Origin: Rhodococcus sp. HNM0569 | GTDB taxonomy: Bacteria > Actinomycetota > Actinomycetes > Mycobacteriales > Mycobacteriaceae | Length of the DNA stretch: 64,000 nt | NCBI RefSeq assembly: GCF_012726205.1 | Contig: NZ_JAASAE010000002.1 | Span: forward strand, 62,001 to 126,000 | Reading direction: 5' to 3' | Shown: positions 1-8,193 of the stretch, piece after piece | Layout: the number at the start of each line of letters is the position of its first letter | Position numbering within the stretch: position 1 is the first letter of the stretch | Program-made: the position numbers and the translations under genes | Notes under the pieces: model-generated | Seen by the model: the letters and a program-made list of their open reading frames with translations, nothing else | The model's database searches: none | What the model was told of the DNA's origin: nothing

Positions 1-1
1 T

Positions 2-397
2 CAGGTCCGCGAATGGGCCACCGACAACGGGGCCATCGAGATCCCCTGGGTGCAACAGGAACTCGCCCGCACGCATGCACGGCTCGAAGCGATGCGGCTG
101 CTGAACTGGAAGATGACCGCGGCCGTCGCCGCGGACACGCTGTCCGGCGCCGACGCGGGCGCCACCAAGGCCTACGGCACCGAGACGCACATCGACGTCT
201 ACCGGACGCTGCTCTCGATCCTCGGTGCGGCGGGACGCATCCGGCCCGAATCACCCGGCGCGCTGCTCGCCGGCCAGATCGAGCAGATCTCGCGGCAGGG
301 CATGGTCAACACGTTCGGTGGCGGTGTCAACGAGGTGCTGCGCGACATGGTCGCGACGATGGGCCTCGGGTTGGTGCGGGAGAAGAGGGTCAAGTGA
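2..397 (+). CDS. Acyl-CoA dehydrogenase, C-terminal part (FadE29/ChsE2-like)
   Basis: Frame open from the window edge; the start lies outside, so this is a 131-residue C-terminal remnant. The all-helical C-terminal ACAD domain is recognisable, ending in FGGGVNEVLRDMVATMGLGL, the position where this family carries an (F/Y)GG(T/V)NE-type motif. ACADs with glycine at this spot usually carry the catalytic glutamate further upstream, which is not visible here. The gene overlaps the next one by GTGA. Because ChsH2-, FadE28-, ChsH1- and Ltp2-like genes follow, it probably encodes the catalytic subunit of a heterotetrameric steroid side-chain dehydrogenase. The FadE29 equivalence is inferred from context, not from full-length sequence. 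Confidence 0.8.
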   Translation, partial: QVREWATDNGAIEIPWVQQELARTHARLEAMRLLNWKMTAAVAADTLSGADAGATKAYGTETHIDVYRTLLSILGAAGRIRPESPGALLAGQIEQISRQGMVNTFGGGVNEVLRDMVATMGLGLVREKRVK

Positions 398-1386
398 GCG
401 AATTCTTCACCACCCTGAAGGGTTTCGAGGGCAAGGTCCTCACCCCGACGACCTGGGGGCCGGACGAGGTCAACACGCCGATGATCCGCCATTGGATCCA
501 GACGATGGGCGATACGAACCCGATCTACCTCGACGACGACGCGGCGCGCGCCACCGGGCGCGACGGCGCCGTCGCGCCCGCGCTCATGGCGCAGGTGTGG
601 ACCATGCGGACGTTCACCGACAAGATGGCGAACAACGACCCGTCCCAGGTGTGGACCGACCTGATCGCGACGCTCGACGGCGCCGGCTTCACGTCCGTCG
701 TCGCCACCGACTCGGACTTCGAGTTCTTCACCGAACTGCGTACCGGCGACCGGGTTTCGCTCACCGAGGTCATCGAGGACATCTCGGAGGAGAAGAAGAC
801 CGGCCTCGGTACCGGGCACTTCGTCACCACCCTCAAGACCTACCGCAACGGGAACGACGAGACCGTCGCGACGCAGCGGTGGCGCACCTTGCGCTTCAAG
901 CCGAAGGGTGGCGAGGAAGCCGGATCGAGGGGCTCGGAGAAGCCGTCGGCGAAGGACGAGAAGGCGGGCCCGATCCCGGGACTGCGTCCGCGTCCGGCGC
1001 TCAACGCCGACAACGCGTTCTGGTTCGAGGCTGCGAAGGAACACCGACTGGTGATCCAGCGCTGCAGCAACTGCGGCACATTGCGCCATCCGACGGGCCC
1101 GATGTGCGGGCAGTGCCGGTCGCTCGACTGGGACACCGTCGACGCGTCCGGCCGCGGCATCGTCTACAGCTTCGTCGTCAACCACCATCCACGGATTCCC
1201 GGCTTCGAGTACCCGCTCGTCGTGGCGACGATCGAGCTCGAGGAAGGCACCCGCCTGATCGCGAACATGACCGGCATCGCGCCCGGCGACGTCGAGATCG
1301 GCATGCCGGTGGAACTGGACTGGATCGACGCCGACCCGGACCTGACGCTTCCCGCGTTCCGGCCGGCCGTACGGGAGGACTCGTAG
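394..1386 (+). CDS. chsH2: ChsH2-like bifunctional protein: MaoC-type hydratase domain plus DUF35 domain
   Basis: 330 residues, GTG start in a GTGA overlap with the upstream gene; this start matches the expected N-terminus. Residues 1-140 form a MaoC/hot-dog domain in which the usual D-x4-H motif reads D40-x4-Y45, so the catalytic histidine is missing. This fits a non-catalytic hydratase subunit. After a charged linker (about 170-195) comes a DUF35 domain with a zinc ribbon, C224-x2-C227-x10-C238-x2-C241, and an OB fold. In M. tuberculosis, ChsH1-ChsH2 hydrates the propenoyl-CoA steroid intermediate and the DUF35 domain partners Ltp2 in retro-aldol cleavage. Both partners are encoded just downstream. 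Confidence 0.88.
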   Translation: MSEFFTTLKGFEGKVLTPTTWGPDEVNTPMIRHWIQTMGDTNPIYLDDDAARATGRDGAVAPALMAQVWTMRTFTDKMANNDPSQVWTDLIATLDGAGFTSVVATDSDFEFFTELRTGDRVSLTEVIEDISEEKKTGLGTGHFVTTLKTYRNGNDETVATQRWRTLRFKPKGGEEAGSRGSEKPSAKDEKAGPIPGLRPRPALNADNAFWFEAAKEHRLVIQRCSNCGTLRHPTGPMCGQCRSLDWDTVDASGRGIVYSFVVNHHPRIPGFEYPLVVATIELEEGTRLIANMTGIAPGDVEIGMPVELDWIDADPDLTLPAFRPAVREDS

Positions 1387-2499
1387 ATGGACTTCACCTT
1401 CAGCGAAGAGCAGGAAGCGATTCGCACACTCGCCGCCGACGTCTTCACCGGCAAGGCCGGCATCGACCGCGTCAAGCAGGTCGAGCAGAGCGACGAGCGG
1501 ATCGACCGCGACCTGTGGCGTGAACTCGCCTCGACGGGCCTGCTCGGAATCGCGCTCCCCGAGGACCTCGGAGGCGGGGGCCTCGGCGTATCCGAGTTGT
1601 ACGTCCTGCTCGAGCAGCAGGGCCGCCACGTCGCACCGGTACCGATCTGGCAGTCGACACTCGCCGCACTTGCCGTCGCCGAATTCGGTACCGACGCACA
1701 GCGCACCGCGCTGGTGCCCGGGGTGGCCGACGGCAGCAGTTTCCTGACGATCGGACTCGAGGAGTTCGGTCCCTACGTCGACGGCGACCCCCAGACCACC
1801 GCCACCGAGACCGGTGGCGCGTGGACCCTGACGGGTGCGAAGGCCGTCGTCCCGATCACGCACGTCGCGGACCGCGCGATCGTGTCGGCGACGACGCCCA
1901 CCGGCGCCGCACTGTTCGTCGTCGACCTCGCCGCCGGCGGGGTGACCGTGCAGCAGACCCAGTCCACGGACTGGGAGATCTGCGGAAACGTCACCTTCGA
2001 GTCGGCTCCCGCCGAACTTCTCGGTCCGGCCGACGGCACCACGGTGGCGTGGCTGCTCGCACGGGTGGAACTCGCCCTCGCGGCACTGCAGTTGGGCGTC
2101 GGGTCCGGCGCCGTGCAGCAGGCCGTCACCTACCTCAACGGCAGGCACCAGTTCGGCCGCCCCCTCGCCACCTTCCAGGCCGTCGGCCACCAGCTGGCGG
2201 ACTGCTACATCGACCTCGAAGCGATGCGCGTGACGCTGTGGCAGGCGGCGTGGCTGCTCGCCGAGGGGGCCGATCTCGGGACCTCGGTGCTCGTCGCGAA
2301 GTGGTGGGCCACCGACGCCGGACAGCGCGTGGTGCATCGCACCACCCACCTGCACGGCGGCATGGGCGTCGACACCGACTACCCCGTGCATCGGCATCTG
2401 CTGTGGGGCAAGCAGATCGGTGCCACGCTCGGCGGTTCGGCATCCGATCTCGCGCGTCTCGGCGCGCAGCTCGCCGACGGGGTCGAGGTGGTCGCATGA
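1387..2499 (+). CDS. Acyl-CoA dehydrogenase, FadE28/ChsE1-like subunit
   Basis: 370 residues. The ATG directly follows the previous stop codon. It is an ACAD with the usual N-terminal helical, middle beta and C-terminal helical domains. At the position where IVD-type enzymes read ERL(I/V)LA with a catalytic glutamate, this protein reads ARVELALAALQLG, with valine in that place. The C-terminus reads THLHGGMGVDTDYPVHRHL and lacks an E-G-T-x-E motif. Absence of both known glutamate positions fits a FadE28-type subunit that dimerises with a catalytic FadE29-type partner, presumably the truncated gene at the window start. The stop overlaps the next start (ATGA). Confidence 0.85.
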   Translation: MDFTFSEEQEAIRTLAADVFTGKAGIDRVKQVEQSDERIDRDLWRELASTGLLGIALPEDLGGGGLGVSELYVLLEQQGRHVAPVPIWQSTLAALAVAEFGTDAQRTALVPGVADGSSFLTIGLEEFGPYVDGDPQTTATETGGAWTLTGAKAVVPITHVADRAIVSATTPTGAALFVVDLAAGGVTVQQTQSTDWEICGNVTFESAPAELLGPADGTTVAWLLARVELALAALQLGVGSGAVQQAVTYLNGRHQFGRPLATFQAVGHQLADCYIDLEAMRVTLWQAAWLLAEGADLGTSVLVAKWWATDAGQRVVHRTTHLHGGMGVDTDYPVHRHLLWGKQIGATLGGSASDLARLGAQLADGVEVVA

Positions 2500-2945
2500 C
2501 CGCCACCGTCCCGGAGGTCACGGGCCGCGGCTACGACGACATCTCCGTCGGCGACGTGCTCCCGGACCTGGCGATCCCGCTCACCCGCACGCTGATCGTC
2601 GCGACCGCACTCGCGACCCGCGACTTCCAGGACGTGCACCACGATCCCGAGCTGGCGCGTGAGCGCGGCAGCAAGGACGTGTTCATGAACATCCTCACCA
2701 GCAACGGTCTCGCGGGCCGGTTCGTCACCGACTGGGCAGGTCCGTTCGCCACCGTGCGCCGCGTCAAGATCCGCCTCGGGGCCCCCAACTACCCGGGCGA
2801 CACGATGAGGATGACCGGCGAGGTCGTTTCGAAGGACGACGGGCTGGTCGAGGTGAAGGTCGTGGGTGCCAACAGCCTCGGCAAGCATCTGTCGGGCACC
2901 GTCACGGTCGCCTACCCGGCGGCAACGGAAGGAAGGGACTCCTGA
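2496..2945 (+). CDS. chsH1: MaoC-type hydratase, ChsH1-like catalytic subunit
   Basis: 149 residues, a single hot-dog domain. The ATG start lies in an ATGA overlap with the FadE28-like gene. The catalytic motif is intact: D43-F-Q-D-V-H48 fits D-x4-H of R-specific enoyl-CoA hydratases. Together with the ChsH2-like protein at 394-1386, whose histidine is replaced by tyrosine, it probably forms the hydratase that adds water to the 17-propenoyl-CoA side chain. Its stop overlaps the ltp2 start by one base. Assignment rests on the motif and gene order. Confidence 0.87.
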   Translation: MTATVPEVTGRGYDDISVGDVLPDLAIPLTRTLIVATALATRDFQDVHHDPELARERGSKDVFMNILTSNGLAGRFVTDWAGPFATVRRVKIRLGAPNYPGDTMRMTGEVVSKDDGLVEVKVVGANSLGKHLSGTVTVAYPAATEGRDS

Positions 2946-4123
2946 TGGCCGTGAGCCCACTGTCGGGTGCCGCCGCGATCGTCGGTATCGGTGCCACCGA
3001 GTTCTCCAAGCGCTCGGGCCGTTCCGAGCTGCAACTCGCGTGCGAGGCCGTCACCGCGGCCCTCGCCGACGCCGGCATCGACCCGTCCGAGGTGGACGGG
3101 CTGTCGACGTTCACGATGGAGACCAACGGCGAGATCCTCGTCGCCCGTAACTGCGGGCTCGGCGAGCTGAAGTTCTTCTCCCGCATCGGGTACGGCGGCG
3201 GCGCCGCGTGCGCGTCGGTGCAGCAGGCGGCGATGGCCGTCGCGACCGGCGTCGCCGACGTCGTCGTCGTGTACCGCGCGTTCAACGAGCGCTCGGGGAT
3301 GCGTTTCGGCGCGGGTCAGCACGACCGTCCGATGGACTCGACCGCCGATCGCGCCGCCTACGCGTGGCTCACGCCGCAGGGGCTCAGCACCCCTGCGCAG
3401 TGGGTCGCGATGTTCGCGCGACGCTACATGTACGAATACGGGGCCACGAGTGAGGATTTCGGACGTGTCGCGGTCGTCGCTCGCAAGCACGCCGCGAACA
3501 ATCCGAAGGCGTGGTTCTACGAGCGGCCCATCACGCTCGACGACCACCAGAGCTCGCGGTGGATCGCCGAACCGTTGCACCTGCTGGACTGCTGCCAGGA
3601 GACCGACGGCGGCCAGGCCCTCGTGATCGTGTCGGCAGAGCGCGCGAAGGACCTGCCGCACGCGCCTGCGATCGTCAAGGGCGCCGCGCAGGGCAGCGGC
3701 AAGGACCAGCACATGATGGCGAGCTACTATCGGCCCGACATCACCGGTATCCCCGAGATGGGCCTCGTCGGCAGGCAACTGTACGCGCAAGCCGGGCTCG
3801 TACCGGGCGACATCGACGCCGCGATCCTCTACGACCACTTCACCCCGCTCGTGCTCCCGCAGCTCGAAGAACTCGGCTTCTGCGGCGTCGGCGAGGCGAA
3901 GGACTTCGTCCGCGAGGGCAATCTCGAGATCGGCGGCGCACTGCCGAGCAACACGCACGGCGGCCAGGTCGGCGAAGCGTACTTGCACGGCGTCAACGGC
4001 ATCGCCGAGGCGGTGCGACTGCTGCGCGGCACGTCCACCAACCAGCCCGACGGCATCGACAACGTCCTCGTCACCGCGGGTACCGCCGTCCCGACCAGCG
4101 GCCTGATCCTGGGAGCAGCCTGA
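2945..4123 (+). CDS. ltp2: Ltp2-like thiolase-fold lipid-transfer protein / steroid side-chain aldolase
   Basis: 392 residues, thiolase superfamily. It closely resembles mycobacterial Ltp2: AAIVGIGATEFSK at the start, YGGGAACASVQQAAMAVATG near residues 80-100, NERSGMRFG, KHAANNPKAWFYERPITL, DCCQETDGGQALVI and NTHGGQVGEAYLHGVNGIAE near the C-terminus. Ltp2 with the DUF35 domain of ChsH2 catalyses retro-aldol loss of propionyl-CoA from the hydroxylated C22 steroid-CoA, giving a 17-ketosteroid. The gene is translationally coupled on both sides (one-base overlaps), as expected for an obligate complex. Confidence 0.92.
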   Translation: MAVSPLSGAAAIVGIGATEFSKRSGRSELQLACEAVTAALADAGIDPSEVDGLSTFTMETNGEILVARNCGLGELKFFSRIGYGGGAACASVQQAAMAVATGVADVVVVYRAFNERSGMRFGAGQHDRPMDSTADRAAYAWLTPQGLSTPAQWVAMFARRYMYEYGATSEDFGRVAVVARKHAANNPKAWFYERPITLDDHQSSRWIAEPLHLLDCCQETDGGQALVIVSAERAKDLPHAPAIVKGAAQGSGKDQHMMASYYRPDITGIPEMGLVGRQLYAQAGLVPGDIDAAILYDHFTPLVLPQLEELGFCGVGEAKDFVREGNLEIGGALPSNTHGGQVGEAYLHGVNGIAEAVRLLRGTSTNQPDGIDNVLVTAGTAVPTSGLILGAA

Positions 4124-4929
4124 TGACCACCACGCTCGGTGCCGGCCGTTGGAGCGGTGTCGACCTCGGCACCCGCACCGTCTCCTACGACGAGCGCGAC
4201 GCGATCCTGTACGCGCTCGCGGTCGGCGCGCGTGCGGACGAACTGGACCTCGTGTTCGAGGATCGGCTGCGGGTGCTCCCGACGTTCGCGCTCACGCTCG
4301 CACAGTGGGCTCCCGACGAACTCGGCGGACGCGGTGGTTTCGACCAGTCGACCACGCTGCACGGGTCGCAAACGCTCGAGGTGCGTGCCCCGCTGCCGCG
4401 CAGCGGTGCGCTCGCGCTGTCCGCATCGGTGGGCAATGTGTGGGACAAGGGAGCCGCCGCGGTGTTCGAGGTGGTCGTCGAGTCGGAGTACTTCGTCGCG
4501 ACGTGGTCGTTGTTCGCGCCAGGTGCGGGCGGCTTCGGTGGCGAGCGTGGGCCGTCGAAACCGGCTCCACCCGAGGGGGATCCGCAGTTCACGGGCGTCA
4601 TGGAGACCGCGACCACGCAGGCCGCGCTGTACCGGCTCACGGGCGATCGGCATCACATCCACATCGATCCCGCCGCGGCGGCGGGCATCGGGCAGCCGCG
4701 ACCGATCATGCACGGGCTGTGCACGTTGGCGGCGAGCACTCTCGAGCTGGCGCGGGCCACAGGTGCGCATCCGGCCGACCTGCGCACTCTCGACGGCAGG
4801 TTCGCCGCGCCGCTCTTCCCGGGCCAGACCCCGGGCTACCGCGCGTGGGGAGATCGCGGCGAGCTCGCGTTCGAGCTCGACCTCGACGGCACCGCCGTCA
4901 TCGCGGGTGGCCGCGCGACCTTCGCCTGA
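4123..4929 (+). CDS. MaoC-family 2-enoyl-CoA hydratase (double hot-dog)
   Basis: 268 residues. The start ATG lies in a TGATG overlap with ltp2. Two hot-dog halves are visible; the C-terminal half carries D175-R-H-H-I-H180, an intact D-x4-H hydratase motif, followed by P-R-P-I-M-H-G-L-C-T typical of type 2 enoyl-CoA hydratases. It resembles the Hsd4B/Rv3538-type enzymes that act in an earlier round of sterol side-chain oxidation. It is the last gene of the tightly coupled run; a strong palindrome lies 25 bases after its stop. Confidence 0.82.
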   Translation: MTTTLGAGRWSGVDLGTRTVSYDERDAILYALAVGARADELDLVFEDRLRVLPTFALTLAQWAPDELGGRGGFDQSTTLHGSQTLEVRAPLPRSGALALSASVGNVWDKGAAAVFEVVVESEYFVATWSLFAPGAGGFGGERGPSKPAPPEGDPQFTGVMETATTQAALYRLTGDRHHIHIDPAAAAGIGQPRPIMHGLCTLAASTLELARATGAHPADLRTLDGRFAAPLFPGQTPGYRAWGDRGELAFELDLDGTAVIAGGRATFA

Positions 4930-4954
4930 CCATCTCTCGCTTTCCCTTACCACG

Positions 4955-5005
4955 GTCGCAATGTCACATCGTGTGCATCGAGTGCACACGATGTGACATT
5001 GCGAC
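4955..5005. repeat. Perfect 23-bp inverted repeat between the hydratase and SDR genes
   Basis: The arms 4955-4977 and 4983-5005 are exact reverse complements around a 5-base spacer (TCGAG); the core reads TGTCACATCGTGTGCA. It lies 25 bases after the hydratase stop and 38 bases before the SDR start. Transcribed, it would form a very stable hairpin, so it may end the ltp2 operon. There is no T-run, so a regulatory or repetitive-element role is equally possible. No second copy was seen in this window. Confidence 0.9.
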
Positions 5006-5043
5006 GCACCGGGATACGGAACGACGACCGACACGGAGGACTC

Positions 5044-5805
5044 ATGGGCACGCTCGACGGCAAGACCGCGCTGATCACCGGGGCGGGGCAGGGAATCGGA
5101 CAGGGCATCGCGCTCGCGCTCGCGAAGGAGGGCGCGTCGATCGCCGTCGCAGGCCGCACCGAGTCGAAGCTCGACGCGACGTGCGAGCTGCTCGCACAGG
5201 CGGGTGGAGTGGGTGTGCCCGTACGGTGCGACGTGAGCGTCAAGGACGACATCGACGCCGCGGTCGCCGCGACGGTCGAGCGGTTCGGCGGGATCGACAT
5301 CCTCGTCAACAACGCGAACGACGGCAAACCCGGACCGCTGCTCGACGTCCGCGACGACGACTACGTCCGGTTCTTCGCGACCGGACCGCTCGCCACCCTG
5401 CGCACGATGCAGGCGTGCCACCCGCACCTGAAGGCCCGCGGAGGCGGCACGATCGTCAACCTCGTGACGTCCGCCGCGGTGCGCTGGGACGCGTCGAACT
5501 ACGGCGCGTACGCCTCGATCAAGGAGGGCATGCGCGCCCTGACGCGTGCGGCGGCATGCGAATGGGGCCGCGACGGCATCCGGGTGCTGTCGGTGGCGCC
5601 GCACGCGTCGACGCCCGCGCTGGCGTGGTGGATGGAGAAGAACCCGGAGGAGGCGGCCGAGTTCGTCGCGGGCATCCCCCTGGGACGCGTCGGTGACCCG
5701 GAGACCGACATCGGCCGCGCGGTCGTGTTCCTCGTCGGCCCGGACGCCGGCTACCTCACCGGTGCCACGATCCCGCTCGACGGTGGACAGTCCCGCTGGG
5801 GCTGA
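5044..5805 (+). CDS. Short-chain dehydrogenase/reductase
   Basis: 253 residues, classical SDR. The nucleotide-binding motif is TGAGQGIG at residues 11-18, and the catalytic Y156-x3-K160 is present. The family NNAG element reads NNAN, a small deviation. The ATG at 5044 follows GGAGGA at a good distance. It probably oxidises a hydroxyacyl-CoA or steroid alcohol with NAD(P), given the neighbours, but the substrate cannot be read from sequence. The palindrome at 4955-5005 separates it from the ltp2 run, so it may have its own promoter. Confidence 0.85.
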   Translation: MGTLDGKTALITGAGQGIGQGIALALAKEGASIAVAGRTESKLDATCELLAQAGGVGVPVRCDVSVKDDIDAAVAATVERFGGIDILVNNANDGKPGPLLDVRDDDYVRFFATGPLATLRTMQACHPHLKARGGGTIVNLVTSAAVRWDASNYGAYASIKEGMRALTRAAACEWGRDGIRVLSVAPHASTPALAWWMEKNPEEAAEFVAGIPLGRVGDPETDIGRAVVFLVGPDAGYLTGATIPLDGGQSRWG

Positions 5806-5915
5806 GTGCAGCAGTTCCCGATTCCCGCTCGCCGGGACCGTTCGACTGTGTGCCTGCGTCCTGCGGCTACCTTCGCACCCGAGATGAACGCACGTACGAG
5901 AGGCCACCTGTCGTC

Positions 5916-6971
5916 ATGACGACTGTCGAAGCACCCCAGAGTTCCCGTTCCGTTCTGGTCACCGTGGCCGACGTGGTGGCGGAGACCGCCGACGCCTGTT
6001 CGCTGGTCTTCGAGATCCCCGAGGACGTCGAGGACCGGTTCGCGTACCGCCCGGGTCAGTTCCTGACGCTGCGCATCCCCAGCGAGCGCACCGGCTCGGT
6101 CGCGCGCTGCTACTCGCTCGCGAGCTCGCCGCACACCGACGACGCACCCAAGGTCACCGTCAAACGCACCGCCGACGGCTACGGCTCGAACTGGGTGTGC
6201 GACAACGTGTCCGTGGGTGATCGCCTCGAGGTGCTGCCGCCGTCGGGACTGTTCACGCCCCCCGACCTCGCCGAGAACCTACTGCTGTTCGCGGCGGGCA
6301 GTGGCATCACCCCGGTCATGTCGATCCTCAAGTCGGCGCTCGACCAGGGGAGCGCTCACGTCGTGCTCGTGTACGCCAATCGCGACGAGAAGTCGGTCAT
6401 CTTCGCCGAGGAGCTGCGTCGGCTCGCGGCGGCCGAACCCGAGCGGCTCACCGTGATCCATCTGCTCGAATCGGTACAGGGACTGCCGACCGCGCGCACG
6501 CTGGCCGGGCTCGCACGGCCGTTCGCGTCGCATCGCGCCTTCCTGTGCGGGCCGGGCCCGTTCATGGCTGCCGTGCACGAAGGTCTCGCTGCCGCCGGGC
6601 TGCCCAAGGACCGCGTGCACGCCGAGGTGTTCACGTCGCTGTCGGGCGACCCGTTCGCCGACGTCGAGCCGATCGAGCTGTCAGCCGAAGAGGAAGCAGG
6701 CGCCGCCACGGCATTCGTCGAACTCGACGGCGAGAACCACGAACTCACCTGGCCGCGGTCGCAGACGCTCGTCGACATCATGCTCGCCCGCGGGCTGGAA
6801 GTGCCGTACTCGTGCCGAGAGGGCGAATGTGGTTCGTGCGCATGCACTGTCACATTTGGCGAGGTGGAGATGGACAACACCGGAATGCTCGACGCCGACG
6901 ACATCGCCGCAGGGTACATCCTCGGCTGTCAGGCCCGCCCGGTGACGGACGCGGTGAAGATCGAGTTCTGA
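5916..6971 (+). CDS. kshB: KshB-type ferredoxin reductase (FAD, NAD and C-terminal 2Fe-2S domains), copy 1
   Basis: 351 residues from the ATG at 5916; a longer GTG start at 5850 would add a tail not seen in the family. The order is an FAD-binding barrel (R64-C-Y-S), a nucleotide-binding domain (G128-S-G-I-T-P133) and a plant-type ferredoxin domain with C300-x4-C305-x2-C308-x29-C338. It would pass electrons from NADH to a Rieske oxygenase, such as the KshA component of 3-ketosteroid 9-alpha-hydroxylase. No KshA gene is present in the window. It converges with a paralogue 22 bases away and shares an almost identical DNA core with it. Confidence 0.85.
   Translation: MTTVEAPQSSRSVLVTVADVVAETADACSLVFEIPEDVEDRFAYRPGQFLTLRIPSERTGSVARCYSLASSPHTDDAPKVTVKRTADGYGSNWVCDNVSVGDRLEVLPPSGLFTPPDLAENLLLFAAGSGITPVMSILKSALDQGSAHVVLVYANRDEKSVIFAEELRRLAAAEPERLTVIHLLESVQGLPTARTLAGLARPFASHRAFLCGPGPFMAAVHEGLAAAGLPKDRVHAEVFTSLSGDPFADVEPIELSAEEEAGAATAFVELDGENHELTWPRSQTLVDIMLARGLEVPYSCREGECGSCACTVTFGEVEMDNTGMLDADDIAAGYILGCQARPVTDAVKIEF
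6057..6194 (+). repeat. Inverted repeat arm within kshB copy 1
   Basis: These 138 bases match the reverse complement of 7771-7908 at every position except one (6146). They encode the FAD-binding stretch from QFLTLRIPSERTG to DGYGSNW. Identity falls sharply outside this core, including at third positions. This suggests recent gene conversion or strong nucleotide-level constraint. Confidence 0.9.
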
Positions 6972-6993
6972 GGCGGCACCGAGGCGCGGCCTG

Positions 6994-8121
6994 TCAGAAC
7001 TCGATCTCGAGATGATCGGTGACAGGCCGTGCCTGGCAACCGAGGATGTACCCGGCCTCGACATCCTCAGGATCGAGGATCTCGCTGTTCTCCATCGCGA
7101 CCTCGCCCTTGCGGATCGTGCACGCGCAGGATCCGCATTCGCCTTCCTGGCACGAATAGGGCACGTCGAGCCCCTTGGCGAGCATGATCTCGACGAGGGT
7201 CTGCGACCTCGGCCAGGTGAGCGAGTGCGTCTCGCCGTCGAGTTCGACCTCGACGGTCGCGGCGTCGGCGAGATCCTCGTCGCTCACCTCGGTGGCAGGT
7301 GCGTCGGCGAACGGATCGCCCGCCAGCGAGTTGAACACCTCGGCGTGCACCTGACTGCGCGGCATCCCGGCGTCGGCGAGCGCGCGGTGCACCGCGTCCA
7401 TGAAGGGCGACGGCCCGCACAAGAACGCCTCGCTGCCGAGATACGGCCCGGCGAAACGGGCGATGTGTTCGGCGGTGGGCAGGCCCTGCAGCGTCTCGAG
7501 CCAGTGCACGACGGTCAGGCGTTCGGGATACCGGTCGGCGAGGGCGCGCAGTTCGTCGGCGAAGATGACCGACTTCTCGTCGCGGTTGGCGTAGAACAAC
7601 GCGACGTTCCCGTTGCCCTCGGCGAGGGCCGACTTGAGGATCGAGACAACCGGCGTGATGCCGCTGCCTGCGCCGAACAGCACGAAGTCGTGGTCCCACG
7701 TCTTGGGTGTGAATACACCCGAGGGGGGCAGCACCTCGATCCTGTCGCCATCGGACACGTTGTCGCACAGCCAGTTCGAGCCGTAGCCGTCGGCGGTGCG
7801 TTTGACGGTGACCTTGGGCGCGTCGTCGGTGTGCGGCGAGCTCGCGAGCGAGTAGCAGCGCGCGACCGAGCCGGTGCGCTCGCTGGGGATGCGCAGCGTC
7901 AGGAACTGCCCGGGCCGGTAGTGGAAGCGTTCGGCGTGCTCGCCGGGGACGTCGAACACGATCGACCGGGCGTCGTCGGTCTCCTCGATCACCTTGCCGA
8001 CGGTGAGGATCACCGAGCGTGAGCCGTGCGGTACCTCGATCGTGCCGTCGGTGACGTCGCCGACGGTCGTCGTGTCGGCACCGGTGCTCACGTCGGCACT
8101 GCTCGTGTCGCCTTCGCTCAT
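6994..8121 (-). CDS. kshB: KshB-type ferredoxin reductase, copy 2
   Basis: 375 residues from the ATG at 8121, which follows GAGAGAGGA; an upstream GTG at 8136 is less likely. Domain order and motifs match copy 1: RCYSLASSP, GSGITPV and C-x4-C-x2-C-x29-C in the C-terminal ferredoxin domain. It differs by an acidic, threonine-rich N-terminal tail of about 35 residues. A palindrome matching the KstR operator lies 54 bases upstream, so this copy is probably induced by steroid metabolites while copy 1 lacks such a box. It could serve KshA or another Rieske oxygenase. Confidence 0.85.
   Translation of the reverse strand: MSEGDTSSADVSTGADTTTVGDVTDGTIEVPHGSRSVILTVGKVIEETDDARSIVFDVPGEHAERFHYRPGQFLTLRIPSERTGSVARCYSLASSPHTDDAPKVTVKRTADGYGSNWLCDNVSDGDRIEVLPPSGVFTPKTWDHDFVLFGAGSGITPVVSILKSALAEGNGNVALFYANRDEKSVIFADELRALADRYPERLTVVHWLETLQGLPTAEHIARFAGPYLGSEAFLCGPSPFMDAVHRALADAGMPRSQVHAEVFNSLAGDPFADAPATEVSDEDLADAATVEVELDGETHSLTWPRSQTLVEIMLAKGLDVPYSCQEGECGSCACTIRKGEVAMENSEILDPEDVEAGYILGCQARPVTDHLEIEF
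7771..7908 (-). repeat. Inverted repeat arm within kshB copy 2
   Basis: Partner of 6057-6194 in inverted orientation, with one mismatch in 138 bases. The arms are about 1.6 kb apart, so they could recombine and invert the 3' halves of both genes, exchanging their C-terminal domains. Confidence 0.9.
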
Positions 8122-8174
8122 GTCGTCCTCTCTCACCGACGCTCACTCCACGATCGGAGGGCCCCGGTCAAAAC

Positions 8175-8188
8175 TAGAACAGGTTCTA
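8175..8188. promoter_or_regulatory. KstR-type operator upstream of kshB copy 2
   Basis: TAGAACAGGTTCTA is a perfect 14-base palindrome and fits the published KstR consensus TNNAACNNGTTNNA. It lies 54 bases before the kshB start and six bases from the mftR stop. A possible -10 (TAGTTT, minus strand, 8176-8171) overlaps it, consistent with repression. KstR itself is not encoded in the window. Confidence 0.8.
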
Positions 8189-8193
8189 ATAGC

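Noticed and set aside
199-2397. Very long open frame (732 codons) on the minus strand opposite the first genes
   Set aside because: High-GC coding DNA often leaves long open antisense frames. The translation is Arg/Gly/Val-rich with no family motif, while the plus strand holds four recognisable coupled genes.
5806-5915. KstR-type box upstream of kshB copy 1
   Set aside because: No AACNNGTT core was found in this gap.
6841-6860. TGTCACAT inside kshB copy 1 as a second copy of the 4955 palindrome
   Set aside because: Only eight bases match, within coding sequence, with no inverted partner.
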